A stretch of DNA of 64,000 bases. Source: Orthonyx spaldingii (Eukaryota; Chordata; Aves; Passeriformes; Orthonychidae). Position numbers and translations under genes: made by a program. The DNA lies in contig VZTJ01001774.1 in assembly GCA_013397795.1 (NCBI GenBank), positions 679,342 through 743,341 of the forward strand, read 5' to 3'. The notes under the pieces are model-generated. The model ran no database searches, had not been told where the DNA came from, and worked only from the letters and a program-made list of their open reading frames with translations. The first letter of the stretch is position 1. The number at the start of each line of letters is the position of its first letter. Positions 48,801-62,817 of the stretch are shown here, piece by piece.

Positions 48801-51800
48801 TAGGAGTTATTATTTTAAAAGAGGCTAGATTTTGAAAAATGAAGCTTGAAAGCTCTTTGAGGCTACTTTAATATAACTGCTTCCTAAATCTGAGAGGTGG
48901 GAAAATGCTGCATGTTCTGCTTTCTTTGCTCACAGCTCGGGATTGCTCTCCATGACTTGATGCTTTTGAACCACTTTTAAAGCAGACAGACAACGTGTTT
49001 CAGAAAGATTCATGGTACAATTGCAGTGTACTAGAGCATCAGAATGAAGAGGCAGCAATGTCAAGATTTCCAACAGAAAATGTAACTTGTACATTTGATT
49101 GAATTGCTGACCACATATTGGTTTGTGTTCTAAAAGCATGAATTTGTCAGACAAATTGTTGCTTCATGGGGGGCTGCAGGACTTTTCTGTAGATCAGCCT
49201 CATTCACATATGGCATGGGCTTACTGGAACTGCAAATGCCATGTTTCCTTCAGGCACTGGCTCTTGGAAGAGGGAAGGAATTGACTGAATCAAAAAGGCA
49301 GCATCATTGAGTGGGATTCTGGAGTCACTGGATGGCTGTTTGGATAATCCAGCAACAGGCACTTCACTGATGCAGTAAGGGGAATAGTCTGCATTTGCCC
49401 TCGCAGGGAGCCTGCTGATTTCAAAGGCACATCGGGAGCTAACCTAGGTACTGAAATTTAGGTATACAAGTTCTGATGTGTTTTACCTCTCGATCTGCTG
49501 TGCAGAACTGAAAAGTGACTTCTTTCTGTACCTTTTACCATTTACAAGATAGAGATAAAACTACTGACCCGATTTCCAATGCCATTCCGGAAATAAGTGA
49601 GAATTGTTTAAGATACTCTGCTGATAAAGCCTTACAAGTGTAAGAAGGCCAGCAGGTACAACACTTGTCCCTGCAGCACCTCAGTGCCCCTGGTGATTGC
49701 ACACCAGCCTCTAACCACACCTGGGCTCCCCCCTCTGTCACTCCCTCCTTACTCCCATCAGCATTTTAAGGCAGAGCTCTTTGACCACTGTCACACCTGC
49801 CTTTCTCTGCCTGTGTATGAATGAGATGCTGTGTGTATTTAGTGAGCATTTGTCAATTTTTTCTAAGTCATTGTGGTGATACTGGTAGAAATGGAAGAAT
49901 TAAAGGCACTGAAAACTATAACATACCCACAGAGCAACAGAACCGGTGAGGGCTTTCTTCTCCTGATCCAAGGGTCTGAGTCCCAAAACAACTTGGAGGA
50001 GACCCCATGATAGTGTATCCAGGCCATCTGTCTGTGATCTATCAAATCTATCAGCTGTGGTGAAATTTTACAGTAGTTTTCCTATTAGGTACAATGTAGC
50101 TTTAGGCTCCCCATGTATTTTTTAAAAGACACTAAATCTTAGGCGACTTAATTTTCGTTGCATGTATGTGTGGAAAATGAGCACGGCTTTGCAGTTCACT
50201 GGTGAGTGCCTGCAAGCCTGGGAGAAATGGAGTTAGAGAGATTCCCTTTTCTCAAGCTAGTGTCACCCCAACTTTCATTTTGTTTTTCTCTCTCAGTATC
50301 TCTTTGCTCACTACCGCCAGCCAGAAAAACAGGCTGAAGCTCACTAAGATGAAGTAGCTGGGTCATACTGCAAAAAGTGCTGATGTGAGCTGTTTCTTAA
50401 CAGGTTGAGCTGTTTTCCCACATAACCCTGTGGATGTGCTGAAACAATAGATTTTTCTTAGTGTGGGAATGTATATGCCTCTTGGACCAAAGCTATCGAT
50501 GTACAGATTAATTTTTAATTGCGCAGGATTTAGTATTTCCTGTCCTATGCCTTAAAAACTAAATAAGTTGTTCTATTGTAGTAGCTAGTAATTCCCACTC
50601 TTTCGAGATATTATTTCAGATTATATCGAAGGATCCAAGAGAAGAACTTGACAGGCAACAGTGAATTTAACCACATGATTTATCTCTGTCAGACGGGTGG
50701 GTACTGTCCCTGAAGTGTTTCTATAAAGAGAGGAACTAAGGCACAGAGAACCTCAGAAAACAGGAAACTGTATTTACAGGCACATGTGTCCAGTAATAAC
50801 CACTGCTCAGACACCTTGGGTTCCCAATAAAAGATCTTTGGTATACGCCGGGCTGACAATACACCAATAAATATTGGTACAAAATGTTGATTTACTGTTG
50901 CTTTGTTAACTCTGTGGTTTCTATGGGGTAACTTCCAGCATGACACTAAAAGTTCATGTTCAAGACAGAGGGGTTAATAAGAAAATAGTAAAGTCCATAC
51001 ACAAAGAAGAAGAATTTTTAGAATTGTTTTGAAGATGATATTCTGGTGCTTGCTGGTAGTTTTGCATTAATATCATAGATCTCCTTTAATTTTATTTTTC
51101 TGGTATGTATATAAAAGTACATAGATAAATAAAAGCTTGCTTTTCCAAAAGGTACTTAGAATTTTAGCCTTAGTGATTACCTGTAGTGAAGAGACAACTA
51201 TTGATTTTCTGGGGACAAGAGTACTCTCATTATGTAGAGGTTACAGTCCTACAAATTTTCATAACAACACAAAATATTTTTCCATTATAGGTCTGCTAGG
51301 AAGTGAGAATGGAAATTTTTTTGCTCTCTCTTTCTCTGACCGTCCAAATGATTCTTTAATCCTGTATTTCTCTGCCTGAAGCATTAGTCATACAAGTTGT
51401 CTATTTAGAAAAGTTCTTTACTTCTTCTACATATAAATGCTCTAAACTTCATGTGAAAACAGATTTTGATTGATTTCTCTAGTTCATTCTTAAATCTACC
51501 ATCGGAGATTAGTCACAAAGTTAAAGCCACCTTTTCCAAGTGACTGTGGCTATAGAGCTGAGGATGTTCAAAAGTACACTGGCTGGAAAAGTTCCTGACA
51601 CAAATAGCTTTATTTCCCACAAGGCTCACTTGTCTTCCCAGTCCTACAGGAAAGCTTTATTTTTTAAATACATTTCATATTTTAGATAAAGCGAGAAATC
51701 TTTCGAGACACTTGCACTTCAGATTGCTGTGCAGATAAAGTATATAGAGATTTATTTTAAGAAGTTTCAGAACGGTGCAGCCTCTGCAGTGTGAGCTGCA

Positions 51801-54800
51801 GCAGTTGTGGCCTTGCCCACTCATTGCCATGAGCTCCCTGTGCAGATCGATGCCAACGACCAGAAAGTTCCCCCAGCTGCAGACTGGCAAAGAGAGTTCT
51901 CCGCTCAGTGCTTGCGTGTTTGAAAAAATGGTTGTCTTCCTTCTGGCACCTGCCCATTCTAATTTTTCTTTAGTGCTTAGAGCACAAATTATACAGGATC
52001 CACAGCTTCAAGTGAGAAGATAAAACGTCGTGTCTCATGGCAGGGTGCTCAAGCTATTTGGTTGGAGCCGTCGGAAATTTGTTATTTCCTTCCACTGTGT
52101 AGTCCCTGTTTGATGCATTGGTAAGTCTCAGGTGCTGAATTAACTCCAGCTCACACTCACTCCATACAGAAAGCACTTTAGACACTATTTTTTGTGGGAG
52201 GTGATGGAGTGAAAGTGGACTAATAAGTATTTAAAAGAACATGCACTATTACTCAGTAAAGTGATTTTTTTTTTTTTTTTAAGAACATCTGTGTTTTGTT
52301 AACTCGCACACAGCCATGAGCAGTTAGCTCTGACCAAGTTACACAGGGCAGCCTGGCAGACTCCAACAAGTCTGACATACTGGGAATCACAAATACCTCA
52401 CAGGCTGTCTGGGTTATTAACATATTCCATTCAGTTTCTGTGAAAACTCTTCAGTATAACGTGGTATGCTGAGCTGTCAAAATGTTATTTAAATAACACT
52501 GATGGATGGCATTGAGGAGACAGGCCTCCCTTAAGCAAAACACCTGGCACTCAGTAGCTATTGATAAAGCTTTTAATTATTTTATCTTCTAGCAATTCCA
52601 TTCCCAGCACTTTTAACTGTAATTTCACCCCTAATTGCAACAAAGTAAGCTTTAAAAAGAAGGAGATTATCTTTCCCTGGTAATTTCCAGGTAACAACTG
52701 GCACTGTTCTCCACGTGGAACTGTTCCTGTGACCCCCAGCTGTAGCTGGTCACAGGGAATGACACAGACTGACCCACATGGTGCCCAGTGGGACACACTG
52801 GGAAGAGCTGTGCTGCCAAAGCCAAGGGTCAGGCATTAAGGAACTCCTCCATCAGCTCCCAAACAATGGCTCAACAGGCACAGATGGAACAACACTTAGG
52901 ACCCAAGTGAATCTTAAATCAGGTAAATGTGACATTAATGCCACATCCCAATAAATCCAGTTTGCCCTGCCAGGGAACTGCCCAGAATTCAAGTCTGGGG
53001 CTTCACTGCTGGCATTCCCAGCTGAGGGGATCCGAGTGGATTTGCTCACACAGTGAGCAGAATGATGTGTCTTGATTAAGGCTCATTTGAATAGCTTTGT
53101 TTTGAGTAAATACAGCTGCAAGGGAAAGGTGCAGGCACACAATCTTGTCGGTGAACTATTAAGTATCAACTTTTGCTGCTGGATAAATACAAAGAAAGTA
53201 CTTGAGAGAAAGAAAAGTTGTTGGTCAAAATGTTAGAAATTCAAGGCAAGGTGCAGCTTTAGCTAAGTCAGGCTGACAGCATCCAGGCAGAGATTCATTG
53301 CACTGAGGTCTGCAAGTCTGTTCTAAATAAAACAAGTAGGCTTTGATTCATAAACAAGTGGATTCTTCTACTGAGTCCCTGCAGAGGGATTTTTTTTGTC
53401 TATGTATTGTCATGAAGTGATCATGACATCCCTTAAATCCTAATCCAGCATTAAAAATACATGGTAGATGTATTTCAGTTTGAATTAATGATACTCAATA
53501 ATTTCTGTGAAAGGAACTAAATATAATAGTGTCTGAAATAGATAAGCTTCTGAAATTCAGTATTTCCTAGCTGACTAGTCCAGATAAATATTCAAGCATT
53601 TAGCAATGCATTTTTCAAGCAAGGTCACTCTATTTCTGATTTATGTGTACACAAAACATTTCCAAATCAGTGCACTTCATTTTGGTATTAGTTTCACAGA
53701 AATTACTACTATTTATGTCAATAAATGAGAGGGGAATTAACCCAAGAAATTGGTGTCTTCATGGAGTTACCAGGACAGAGATGAATCCAGAGAACGCAAC
53801 TGGAAAGCAGGAAATACTGCTTTAAGTGCTGGGACTACTGGCTTGGTTATCACAAATAAAGCAGGGGGTGGATGGTATTGAATGTAATTTCCCCTTTCCA
53901 CTGAACAGGGGAACGAGAGGGTGGTGGTGGAGTCAATGCTTCTGCTATTCTGACCTGTGTTTATCATTACCTTGATTTACCAGCACAGTGCAATTTCCCC
54001 TTTCAGCCTCCCTCTTGTCTTTTCTTGGCTTCTAACATTCTCTGGGAGAAAGGATTGTCTCCAGCTGTAGTCTCTTCAGTGTCTTTAAATATTGATTATT
54101 CTTCTTCCCAAATCAGGACACATGCTAACCTATTTCCTTCACTGACAAGTACAAACTTCCTCGTCCTTTGCTTCCATTCTTAGTGTGCGTAAAAATGGTT
54201 CTTCCATGTTCTGCACCTGGTTGAATAACCTTATTACCTTCCCATGTATAAGAGAGGAGTTTCTTATCTGTAGCCTTGTCCAGATCACTGTGAGTGAGAA
54301 TTGTTTTCAGGCTTAGAGGCTGTCATTCCCTGTTGTGTTAATTGGACTGTAAAAACTCTCATTGCCAGGAACTTTCTGAGCAAATGCTAAAATAGATGTA
54401 TGACCAAACTACCTCAGAGGAGGCAGACTATATTTTGCCTACTGTAATATAAAGATACACATTCCAGATATACACATGAACAGATCTTAAATTTTCTCTG
54501 CAGAGCAGCCCTGCTGTTAGGTGACCCAGCTGTTTTCCAAGAGTTGATCGTAATTCCCTCCCACAACACTAGAGGTGAAATCCTGGTTCCTCCAGAGGCA
54601 ATGGACACGTTGACACTGCAAGAGCACTTTGTGCCACATAGAGCAAGAGGCTGCTGATGCCTTGAGGGTTTTTCCTCCAACTCCTCCAACTGCCACTTTG
54701 GTCCACTGTAAATGAACTGGGAAACTGAGTTGGGATCAAGAAGACACTTCTGACTGATTCTTTCATGTGCTTATTTACACAGGTCCTGAGTTAGCTGCAC

Positions 54801-56089
54801 TCTTCATGCCTATAAATATAATTTCAAGCCTTTTCATTACAATGCATTACCTGAGAAGTCTAAAAATATTATCTGCTTTATTATATTACTCTAAGGTAGT
54901 TTCTAATGTATTTTGTGTGTGCATGAAAGGAATATGTTGAACAGTCTGGAGAATCACTGCTGGAATATCTTGAGCAAGTGATAGTAGATTCCCCATCACT
55001 TAAATCTTTAAGCTTAAAACAGATGCTTTTCCAGAGTATGTGCTGTTCTAATTCAAATGATGATTTTGAAGATCAATTGTGTCAAGTGTGTGAAGTCCAT
55101 TAGCCTGTCTGGTGCTACAGTTCATATTACATGTCAATAAATGGATCCTTCCAGCCTCAAAATCTGTCAAGGTGTTAGAATACAATTTTTTTTGTAACTT
55201 CAACTGTGGTCCAAATGTCAAAAACATTTGCTAGTTTTACTATTAGTTGTGCATCTCAGTGTATGTTTATTTATAGTCTTTTTATTGGTACAATGCCATA
55301 GTTCAATGGGAGCTTCTGCCGAGTTTTGTCTCCAGCTACCTACTAAACATTTTATATAGGTGAAAACTTAAACTACTAAAAATTTCTGGATGACCAGCTT
55401 CATTTTTCATTTTTCCAGGAGGCTGAGGTTCTAGAGTAGCTAATAAGTCCTCATTTCCCTTACAGCTGTTGTTAAATCGGATTATAATTTAATTTGGAAC
55501 TCTTTTGTGGTTTTTTCTTTCTCCTTTGGGATCAACCATATGGAAAATCGGAAAATAAAATACCTTGCTTGCAGCAATGAAATAATTTTCAATAAAAAGA
55601 AAAATGTTGAAGCAACTTTACTAAGTGACTAAAATTGTTCAAATTAATTACAAATTATATCTAAATGAAATTTTAGAAGAAGCTGTCTAGACCTACTGAA
55701 AAAGAATGTTAAGTGAAGCTCTGCCTCTCAGCAGAGTAGAGCAGAGTACCACTCTAATCAAAGAACAGTTCATTCATTCATTCTTCTACATGTCAAATGA
55801 TTGACTTGAAAAGAAAACCCTCCATGAGCATGAATGGTATAAAAAGGAAAACACTAAGCAAGAATTTCTTTTTTTTTTTGGTAACAAGCAGAAATTTGCA
55901 GTGAGAGAAACACGGGTTTGCTCCAGAGAATAAACCACAAGTGAACAGGAAGTGGTGGCTGAGGGCTGGTTTATGGCACCCTTACTCCAAGAAAAATCTA
56001 ACTCCATTAGCAGCACCATTAAATCCAGCAGTGCTACCCATACAAAAAGCTCACATTCGTTCTTTCAAGTTGTCACAATCTGATGCCAC
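42810..56089. other. Unique intronic or 5'-flanking DNA
   Basis: No gene is supported. A T16 run lies at 52265-52280. A fragment at about 55303-55330 (TTCAATGGGAGCTTCTGCCG) faintly resembles ancient amniote repeat text. Somewhat GC-richer patches at 46880-47110 and 52680-53050 have no recognisable content. Confidence 0.5.
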
Positions 56090-56930
56090 AGGAACATCGT
56101 TTGTAGGACAGCGATGAAATGTTTTTCCATCGCTGCTCATCTGCACATTCATAATACATCAGAAATACCTTTTTTTTCTAGCTCTGTATCTATTCTTGGC
56201 TATGAGGTTTTGATACAGAATTCACACAACATCCTGCATCCCTGATGTTTTGTTCCTACCGCTCCCCGACTGAACTGTCTGCACGTACCATTCCTTATGT
56301 ACATCTAAGCACCGACGTGGTCAAAAGGTTAATACATTGCAGGGGAGGAGGAAAGGGTTCCCAAAAGGTTATGAGCCTCCCTGAGGACTTCACAGCAGCC
56401 ATGATACCTATATTCCTTTTAGATGGTAATGTTTGGCAACGCACTCGCACGCTTAAATTATTAGAGATGCAATTTGTATTCCCCTAGTTTGCTCTCAAAG
56501 CCTCACTGTTCTGAAGCAATGTACTGCACGGTCACAGAAGATCCAGATCTCACTGCTCAGCCTCTGAGTGTCTGAAAATGACCCTCTTTTTTCAAAGGTG
56601 GGAAAACATTCTGAATCCTGTACCTTACAGTCTCTCCTGCAAGCTGCCCGTTTCTGACGCCCTTTTGCCTCTTTGCCACAAAATACGAAATCCTCTCAAC
56701 AATTTTTCCCCCCAAACTTACCTTGCAGTATTTTGGTAGCATATTAGCTTGCACTGGACTTTCTTCCCTGAAGCCTGGCATCAGAGTCCAAATGAGGTCA
56801 TTAATCTAAAAAAGTGGAGTGGTCTCATCCTAGCCCTGGTTCCGGAGGGCGCCGCGCTCGGTCCCATTCCAGGGAGCTCTGCAGCCTCTGCCGAGAGCCA
56901 GGCTCGGGGCTTCCACAGCAGGACTGCTAA
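56090..56930. promoter_or_regulatory. CpG-elevated patch, candidate regulatory region
   Basis: CpGs are much commoner than in the surroundings: several in 56095-56135, 56260-56325 and 56440-56455. A compact GC-rich core lies at about 56840-56912 (GGAGGGCGCCGCGCTCGGTC). I tested the minus strand for a PEX5L first-exon start (MYQGHMQ, from memory of mammals) and found none. It could be a distal promoter, an enhancer or an unrelated GC spike. Confidence 0.3.
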
Positions 56931-59476
56931 TGGTCAGGAGTGCACAGCTTGAGCACTGCTGTGTCAGTAGCAGGAAGCTTTTACTGTGCCTGGGTTCCTG
57001 TCAGTGCTACTAATTCAATCACTTACATATGCAATAAATTCACATGAAAAATTAACAAACACCTAGCCAGCAGCAGTGCCCTCTGTTCATTCTTTTTTTC
57101 CTAAAAAAGCTATGTAGCTTTCTCTTAAAAGGATTGGATTTAATTGTTTCTTTATTTCAGCATTTTGTGAAAAAAAAAAATTCCTTTATTCCTAAATAGC
57201 TTCTCAATGTTAATCAATGACATTGTTTTATTTAGTTTTTATTACTTCCATCAGGTTCTCTTCTAATTACATCTGTATCATCCCTTGAACTAAAAGGGAC
57301 TGTGCAGATGTCAGGATGGGGTATAGCTCAGCATCTTGCAGTGATCTATTCCACTCAAGATCTATTTGATTTGATTCTATTTTCCATCTCTAAGATCCAC
57401 TACAGATAATTTTTGGTATCATTAGTAGTAATAGCTCTAAAGGCAGTGCAGCCTAATGAGGAAAAAAGAAGTCAGGACTCTTTTCCCTTCCTAAACAAGA
57501 ATCCCTAGGGAATTGAGGTCCAAGTATCACATCTTTCCTTATCACCCTTTTTGAGAGATTGGTGAGCCTCTCTGGAGAGCTGCTCTGGGATTCTACAAGC
57601 AGTAGCCTACAGCTCACACAGTCTAATGACAAAGAACTGCATTCAAAACTGAGAACAACTTAAAGCAAAAACCGTGGTCGTTAACAGCAGGCTTTGTTGA
57701 AACTGTCTTTCCTAACAAGCTTGAGAAAAGAGGGTGATGTGAACGTACACATCCTCTGCCCATGGGGCAGGCTGAGATTTATACCAGCTGTTCAAGCAGC
57801 TGGTGACCGCAGTGATGTTTAGGATGCCTTTGGCATCTCCCTTCTCCTGAAGAAGTGCAGCTGGGGCCATGTGTGTCAACTGCCTGGCCCCTCTCACAGC
57901 TGCTTTTTGACACTGTAATAAACTGAAAATCACATGGGCAAGGATCTGTCCCAAGGAATAGAAAGGAATTAATCTTAAATTCTGGTGTCCACAAAAGTGT
58001 TTCCTCTGAATGTAGTAATGGAGATTAAAATATCTTAATTCTCTAAAAAATGCCTCTTTCTGTGGCCTTTAACTCTTTCATCAGGTATCAGTCTTTGAGA
58101 AGGTTATCTCACTATGTTCTTCAAAGTTTCCAGTTGATATTTATGCTAATTAGTGTGCTAAGATCCCTTCCATGCTCCAAGTAGTGTGCTCTGTTGTTTC
58201 TGACAGAACCCCACTTTATGGCCTTTTTCTCAGAGTTATTCAAACTGGTTCTAATGCTTTGAATGAACTCTTCTGCTTCCTACCTTTTCACAACTCTCTA
58301 TCTTGGAAAACTACATTGAATATCTATCCATACAGTAGTTGGTTTTCTGCAATTGCTCAGTACCAGTCTGTTCCTTGTCCTCTTATAATTATCATATTAT
58401 GTGTTATTAGGCTTGGAAAGCTGAAAGCAAATCACCTTATTTTAGAAAAAGTGCTAGGGGCAATACATTGTAATTTTTCTGTAATTGTATGTGAAAAATG
58501 GAGAAACCAGAATAATCTTTCACTGTAAGCAATAGCAAATCCAGCAAGGTCAGCTTGTTCCTGAAGACTCTGCTAGTGTGGCCCAGTGCAGCAAACTGAT
58601 TTGTGGAAATCAAGAGTGGCCTCACAGTGCTTTTCCATTGAATCTATTTCTTTTGTTATGGATGTGGAGTATACAACAGTTATGAGGTAATGCATTGAAT
58701 GAATTGCATTACAGTTCATTAGCCAGACATAGATGGGATTAAACTGGGACACAGAGGTGCAAAAAAATTTGTTGTAGTTTCATAGAACCGATGGATAAAA
58801 CCACAGGGGGTTCCTGTGCTATCTGCTACAACACGTGTTCAACCAGCTCCACTCCTAAAACCCCGACCCCCTGCTCAGCTGCTGAGCCTGGCTCAGAATG
58901 GGATTTCCTGCTTCTCATCCCCTGTGGCTGGGGGTTCAATCTTCCAGTCCCTTTTCCAGTCCTGTGCTGTTACTGGGCAGGATGCTCCCCACTGGATTTT
59001 GCTTCAGAGTTCCTTTGTTATTTTTAGTATTCCTTACCCATTCAGGGTTCCCTGTTATTGTGGTACTCATCTGCTTCTCTTCTCTTCCATGAACCATTGT
59101 TCTGTCCATGTCTTATCAGCAATATCCCAGAGGGAAGAGCTAAATTTACTTGTCCAGGTCTCCATGTTTTGAAGAAAGCCCTTCTGAATCTGGGATTGCA
59201 TTATTGGTGTGAATTTTCCAACTCCCCAACTACTCAGTTCCATGGAGGACACTCAATCCTGTACCATGTAGTTACACTATAATTTCTGAGTGAAATCCGG
59301 CAAAAAGTTTGGATTCAAACATAAAAGTTATTTTTAAGATGACTTTTCATTTTTATAAGAATAAAACATTGTCTTAGTAATTAAAAACAAAAGTGTTCTC
59401 CATAACTGGATGAACATTTGCTTCTGTGTATTTTAATACATCTGAAGAACATCCTACAACAATGAAAGTGTTTTTA
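56931..59476. other. Unique intronic or 5'-flanking DNA
   Basis: No gene is supported. The 118-codon plus frames at 58172-58528 and 58816-59172 are unrecognised and overlap other frames. Confidence 0.5.
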
Positions 59477-59611
59477 TTCCTGTGTTACTGATGGAGAACA
59501 GAAGCACGTTGACAATAAGTGCCTTTTCCAAGTGCCTGTAGAAGATCTGTGGCAATGGCCAAGCAGGAACTTAACTCCAGATCCCTTTGTAGTTCTGCCA
59601 TAACCACTGGA
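59477..59611 (-). mobile_element. CORE-SINE/MIR-like relic
   Basis: The plus strand reads TTACTGATGGAGAACAGAAG, AAGTGCCTTTTCCAAGTGCC, GATCTGTGGCAATGGCCAAG, GGAACTTAACTCCAGATCCC and CCATAACCACTGG. These follow, in order, the reverse-complement MIR/CORE-SINE phrases 'tacagatggggaaactgag... aagtgacttgcccaag... gtctgtggcagagcc... ggaattgaacccaggtctcc... ccataaccactag'. It is the best preserved of the four such relics in the window. Confidence 0.75.
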
Positions 59612-59821
59612 GGTTACTCATGGATCCAGGAAGCTATTGGGCAGAACTTGCATGTAACACATATAAATGGAGTTACAACAGTTACAAATCCTCAGAGTAG
59701 AATTTAACTTACTTCTGCACTTTTCTCTGTGTTTACAGAATGGAGAGATCCCCTTTTAGACTACTTTGAGGCAAGGAATAATGCTTCCTTACTGTGAAAG
59801 AGTCTTAATAAAATTCTGATT

Positions 59822-59876
59822 GCACTGAAATTAATGGTATCTTTATCACTGATTTCACTGGAACCAGGATTTCAGG
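59822..59876. repeat. Ancient amniote repeat fragment
   Basis: GCACTGAAATTAATGGTATC and GATTTCACTGGAACCAGGAT resemble the palindromic amniote text 'cactgaaatcaatggcaaagc... gacttcagtggagccaggat'. The two halves are roughly inverted copies. Confidence 0.5.
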
Positions 59877-62454
59877 ATTTGACTGGATGGGGAGCAGATA
59901 AACATTGAGCAGCATCTTTGTAAATGAATCTTGCAGTACATGAGTATTTGCTGCCATGGCTCCCTGCCAGCACTAAGTATTAATAAGAAGGTGACATAGG
60001 ACAGAAATCTGCAATAGATTTCCTCTGGAAACTATGCTTCTCATATTTCAGAAATTATTTTGCTGTCTACAAACACAAATTCCGAGGGACCGCATGAAAC
60101 TAAAGCTGCAGAGAAACAAATGGTAACCAGATACACTAAATAACTGCTTCTCCTGTTAGTGAGAACCTGTAAACATAAATCAGAGCAGAATTAAATGCAA
60201 TGTCTGTAATATATTTATTTTTCCTTTATGAAAATGATTTGAGGAGAAACAAATCACAAGTGCAGTTGAATTCTTAAGCAGTGATTCTGTTCCTTTTCAA
60301 GAAGTGTCAGCTATAAAGAATAAAAAAAAAAACATGAAAAAATTTAGAAACAAAATTGTCTTTGACTAGTAAACTTAAGAGCATTTTGTAAAGGATGTGC
60401 AGTTATTTGATATGTGTGTATTTAATTGTCAGCTGAAGTGGGAGTGATAGTCCAGACATCATCTCTATGGTTTCAAAATAAAACATAAACCAGAATGTAT
60501 TATGTAAGTTTTTACCTGTGGATGAGTGTAAATGTTTCTATTGCACTCCTTGCAGACTGCTATCCAAAAGAATGTGCAGTTGATACAACTACTTTTCTTG
60601 TCTGAAATGCTAGATTGGATTAGAATTTTTAGAACTCTTTTAGCAAGAAAGACCAGAAGTCAAAGACAGCCTGTTGGCAGTGATATATTGAAAGCACCAT
60701 GCAGACATCATGGTTGATAAATAATGTTGATTATTTATTGTGTATTAGTGTAAGTCAAGAATTCTATTTCCTTGTGAACAGAGCTGTATAGAAGTCACTA
60801 AAAATCTTACCAGTCCTGTGTTTTGTATTTGCAAATATGGGCACACTTTGCACACAGGTTTTAGCCATTTGCTAAACTCAGGTTTGATATTTGTGGTCTC
60901 TCTAGTCTGTGTCTATCATGTCTGGTTGGCCACACCAGTGACATCTACTCTCAAATTCTGCAAATAACACTTACACAGGATGGAACTCGAGCATGTCTGT
61001 GTGCAAGAAGGAACAGCAAATATTTGTTTGTATAATATAAGTCATATAAAGCAATAAAATTGCTTTGCTTAGTGCTTAGCAAACACACAGAATCTATATG
61101 CAACAACCTGAATATACAGTTTTTCTGTGATGATTAATGAGTCCAAGTTAACTATCTGGAATTTTATTTGAAATTTTATTTCTGGTATTTGTCAGTGACT
61201 ACTTGAGAAAAAGGCAGTGAAATTTGTTTTCTCTCTGACAACTATAAAACACTTTGGAAATAAATATTCATTTTTTGTGTAATGACAGGAAAAAGTACTT
61301 GTTCCCTGGCTCAGTAAATTTAGTGATAGGCTTTTGCTTATCTTTGTTTAGCCAATACCCAGTGATCTCACCTATTTGGAAGCTCTTTTGCTGGTGTGAC
61401 TCTTGAAATTCTAAAGTCTGAGTAGCAGAGTGATGCTCAGTACCCTACTGCACAGAACTGATAACCACCAAGAGCTGCAGGGTTGTAATGATATTATCAG
61501 ATTGTGATGGAGTGTTCAGGGACATCTGTCTCCCTGATACATTGTGGGATGCAAATCACAGATATGAGATGGGACAGGAACTCCAGAAATCAGATACTGA
61601 AGTACTTTTATGAGCCCAAATCAATCCAGAAATAATTTTCTGACTCAGCACAGGGACGGAGCACTGACTCTAAGATGTAGCTTTGTGATCCCTTTCAGAT
61701 GAACAGTCCAAAGTGAGTTCAGTAGCTTTTCCTGACTAGGACTGCAAAACAGAAAACTGAGTTCTCTTATTTAAGACCACATGCTATAAACAATAACCAA
61801 TGCATTTGTTTTTGGAGCTCAGGAGAGAAAAGTGAGCTGGAGGTGGTATGGGAAAAGAGCTTAGTCCTGGCTCAGCCAACATCAGGGAAAATATCCCTGC
61901 TGGTTCTGATGGGTTCCAGTCTATATCCTCATGCACACAAAATGTGGTTATTGTTGAAATAAATTTAAGCTTCCTGTTACACAATGTTGACACAGCTGCT
62001 GATTTCCAGCCCTCAGTGCCCACTTGCAGGAGCATGAATACGAGATGGTGAAAGGCTTCAATGTCTCTAACATCAACCACTGAGTTTAGCTGTATGGGGG
62101 AAATACATTTCCTCTGATTATGAAGGTTTTATGTGAAGCAAAAACATGAGTTCAGCTGAGTGGGAGACTTGATAAGAAAGCTGGTAGAGAGAGTATTCAA
62201 ACTTTAAAGCTCAGCTCTACCCAAAATGATGTTTTGGATTAGGCAAAGTGGCACTAATTTGTCACTGTCTGTGTGGGTCTCTTAGCAGGAGGTTACTCAA
62301 GCTGTGAAGACAGTCAAGCCCTCCACAGCTGTAACAGGAAGATTTTGACTTCTTGAAGTTGAGTATTTTGGTCTTTCTGAAAAGCAGTCGGGGTGTGTTT
62401 CTGCTGAAGTCAGAGAAATTTGAGAAGGCAACTTCTGAAAGACTTCTGAAGACG
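59877..62454. other. Unique intronic or 5'-flanking DNA
   Basis: No gene or confident repeat. Short frames at 60532-60717 and 61784-62080 are unrecognised. Confidence 0.5.
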
Positions 62455-62817
62455 ACTTCAGAGAGGCCACTGAGAGGGGACCTTGTTCATTTGTATAAAT
62501 ATCTAAAGAGTGGGGGTCAAGAGGATGGGCCAGGCTCTTCTTGGTGGTGTCAAACAATACAACAGGAGGCAATGGGCAGAAACTGATGCACAGGAGGTTC
62601 CACCTGAACACGAGAAAGAACCTTCCTGTGCAGTGACAGCGCATTGGGACAGACTGCCCAGAGAAGGTGTGGAGTCTCCCTCACCGGAGATATCTCAGAA
62701 CCATCTGGACACAATCCTGTACTGTGTCCTCTGAGATGACCCTGCTGGAGCAGGGAGATTGGACCAGATGATCCCCTGTGGTCCCTTCCCACCCAAACCA
62801 CTCTGTGATTCTGTTAA
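62455..62817 (+). mobile_element. CR1 LINE 3'-end copy
   Basis: The sense text runs continuously through GAGAGGGGACCTTGTTCATT, TGTATAAATATCTAAAGAGT, GGAGGCAATGGGCAGAAACT, CACAGGAGGTTCCACCTGAA and ACTGCCCAGAGAAGGTGTGG. It ends GGTCCCTTCCCACCCAAACC and CTCTGTGATTCTGTT, the CR1 3' terminus with its octamer-type repeat. About 360 bases remain, 5'-truncated. It is less diverged than the other copies, so it is probably the youngest insertion here. Confidence 0.95.

Noticed and set aside
58925..58960. tRNA-like B-box text (GGGGGTTCAATCTTCC)
   Set aside because: No matching A box or acceptor stem upstream; not a tRNA gene.
61516..61542. Minus-strand ATG reading MYQG, like the PEX5L first-exon start MYQGHMQ
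   Set aside because: After four residues it continues DRCP and stops, with no donor after the Gln/Gly codons. A four-residue match in this much sequence is expected by chance.
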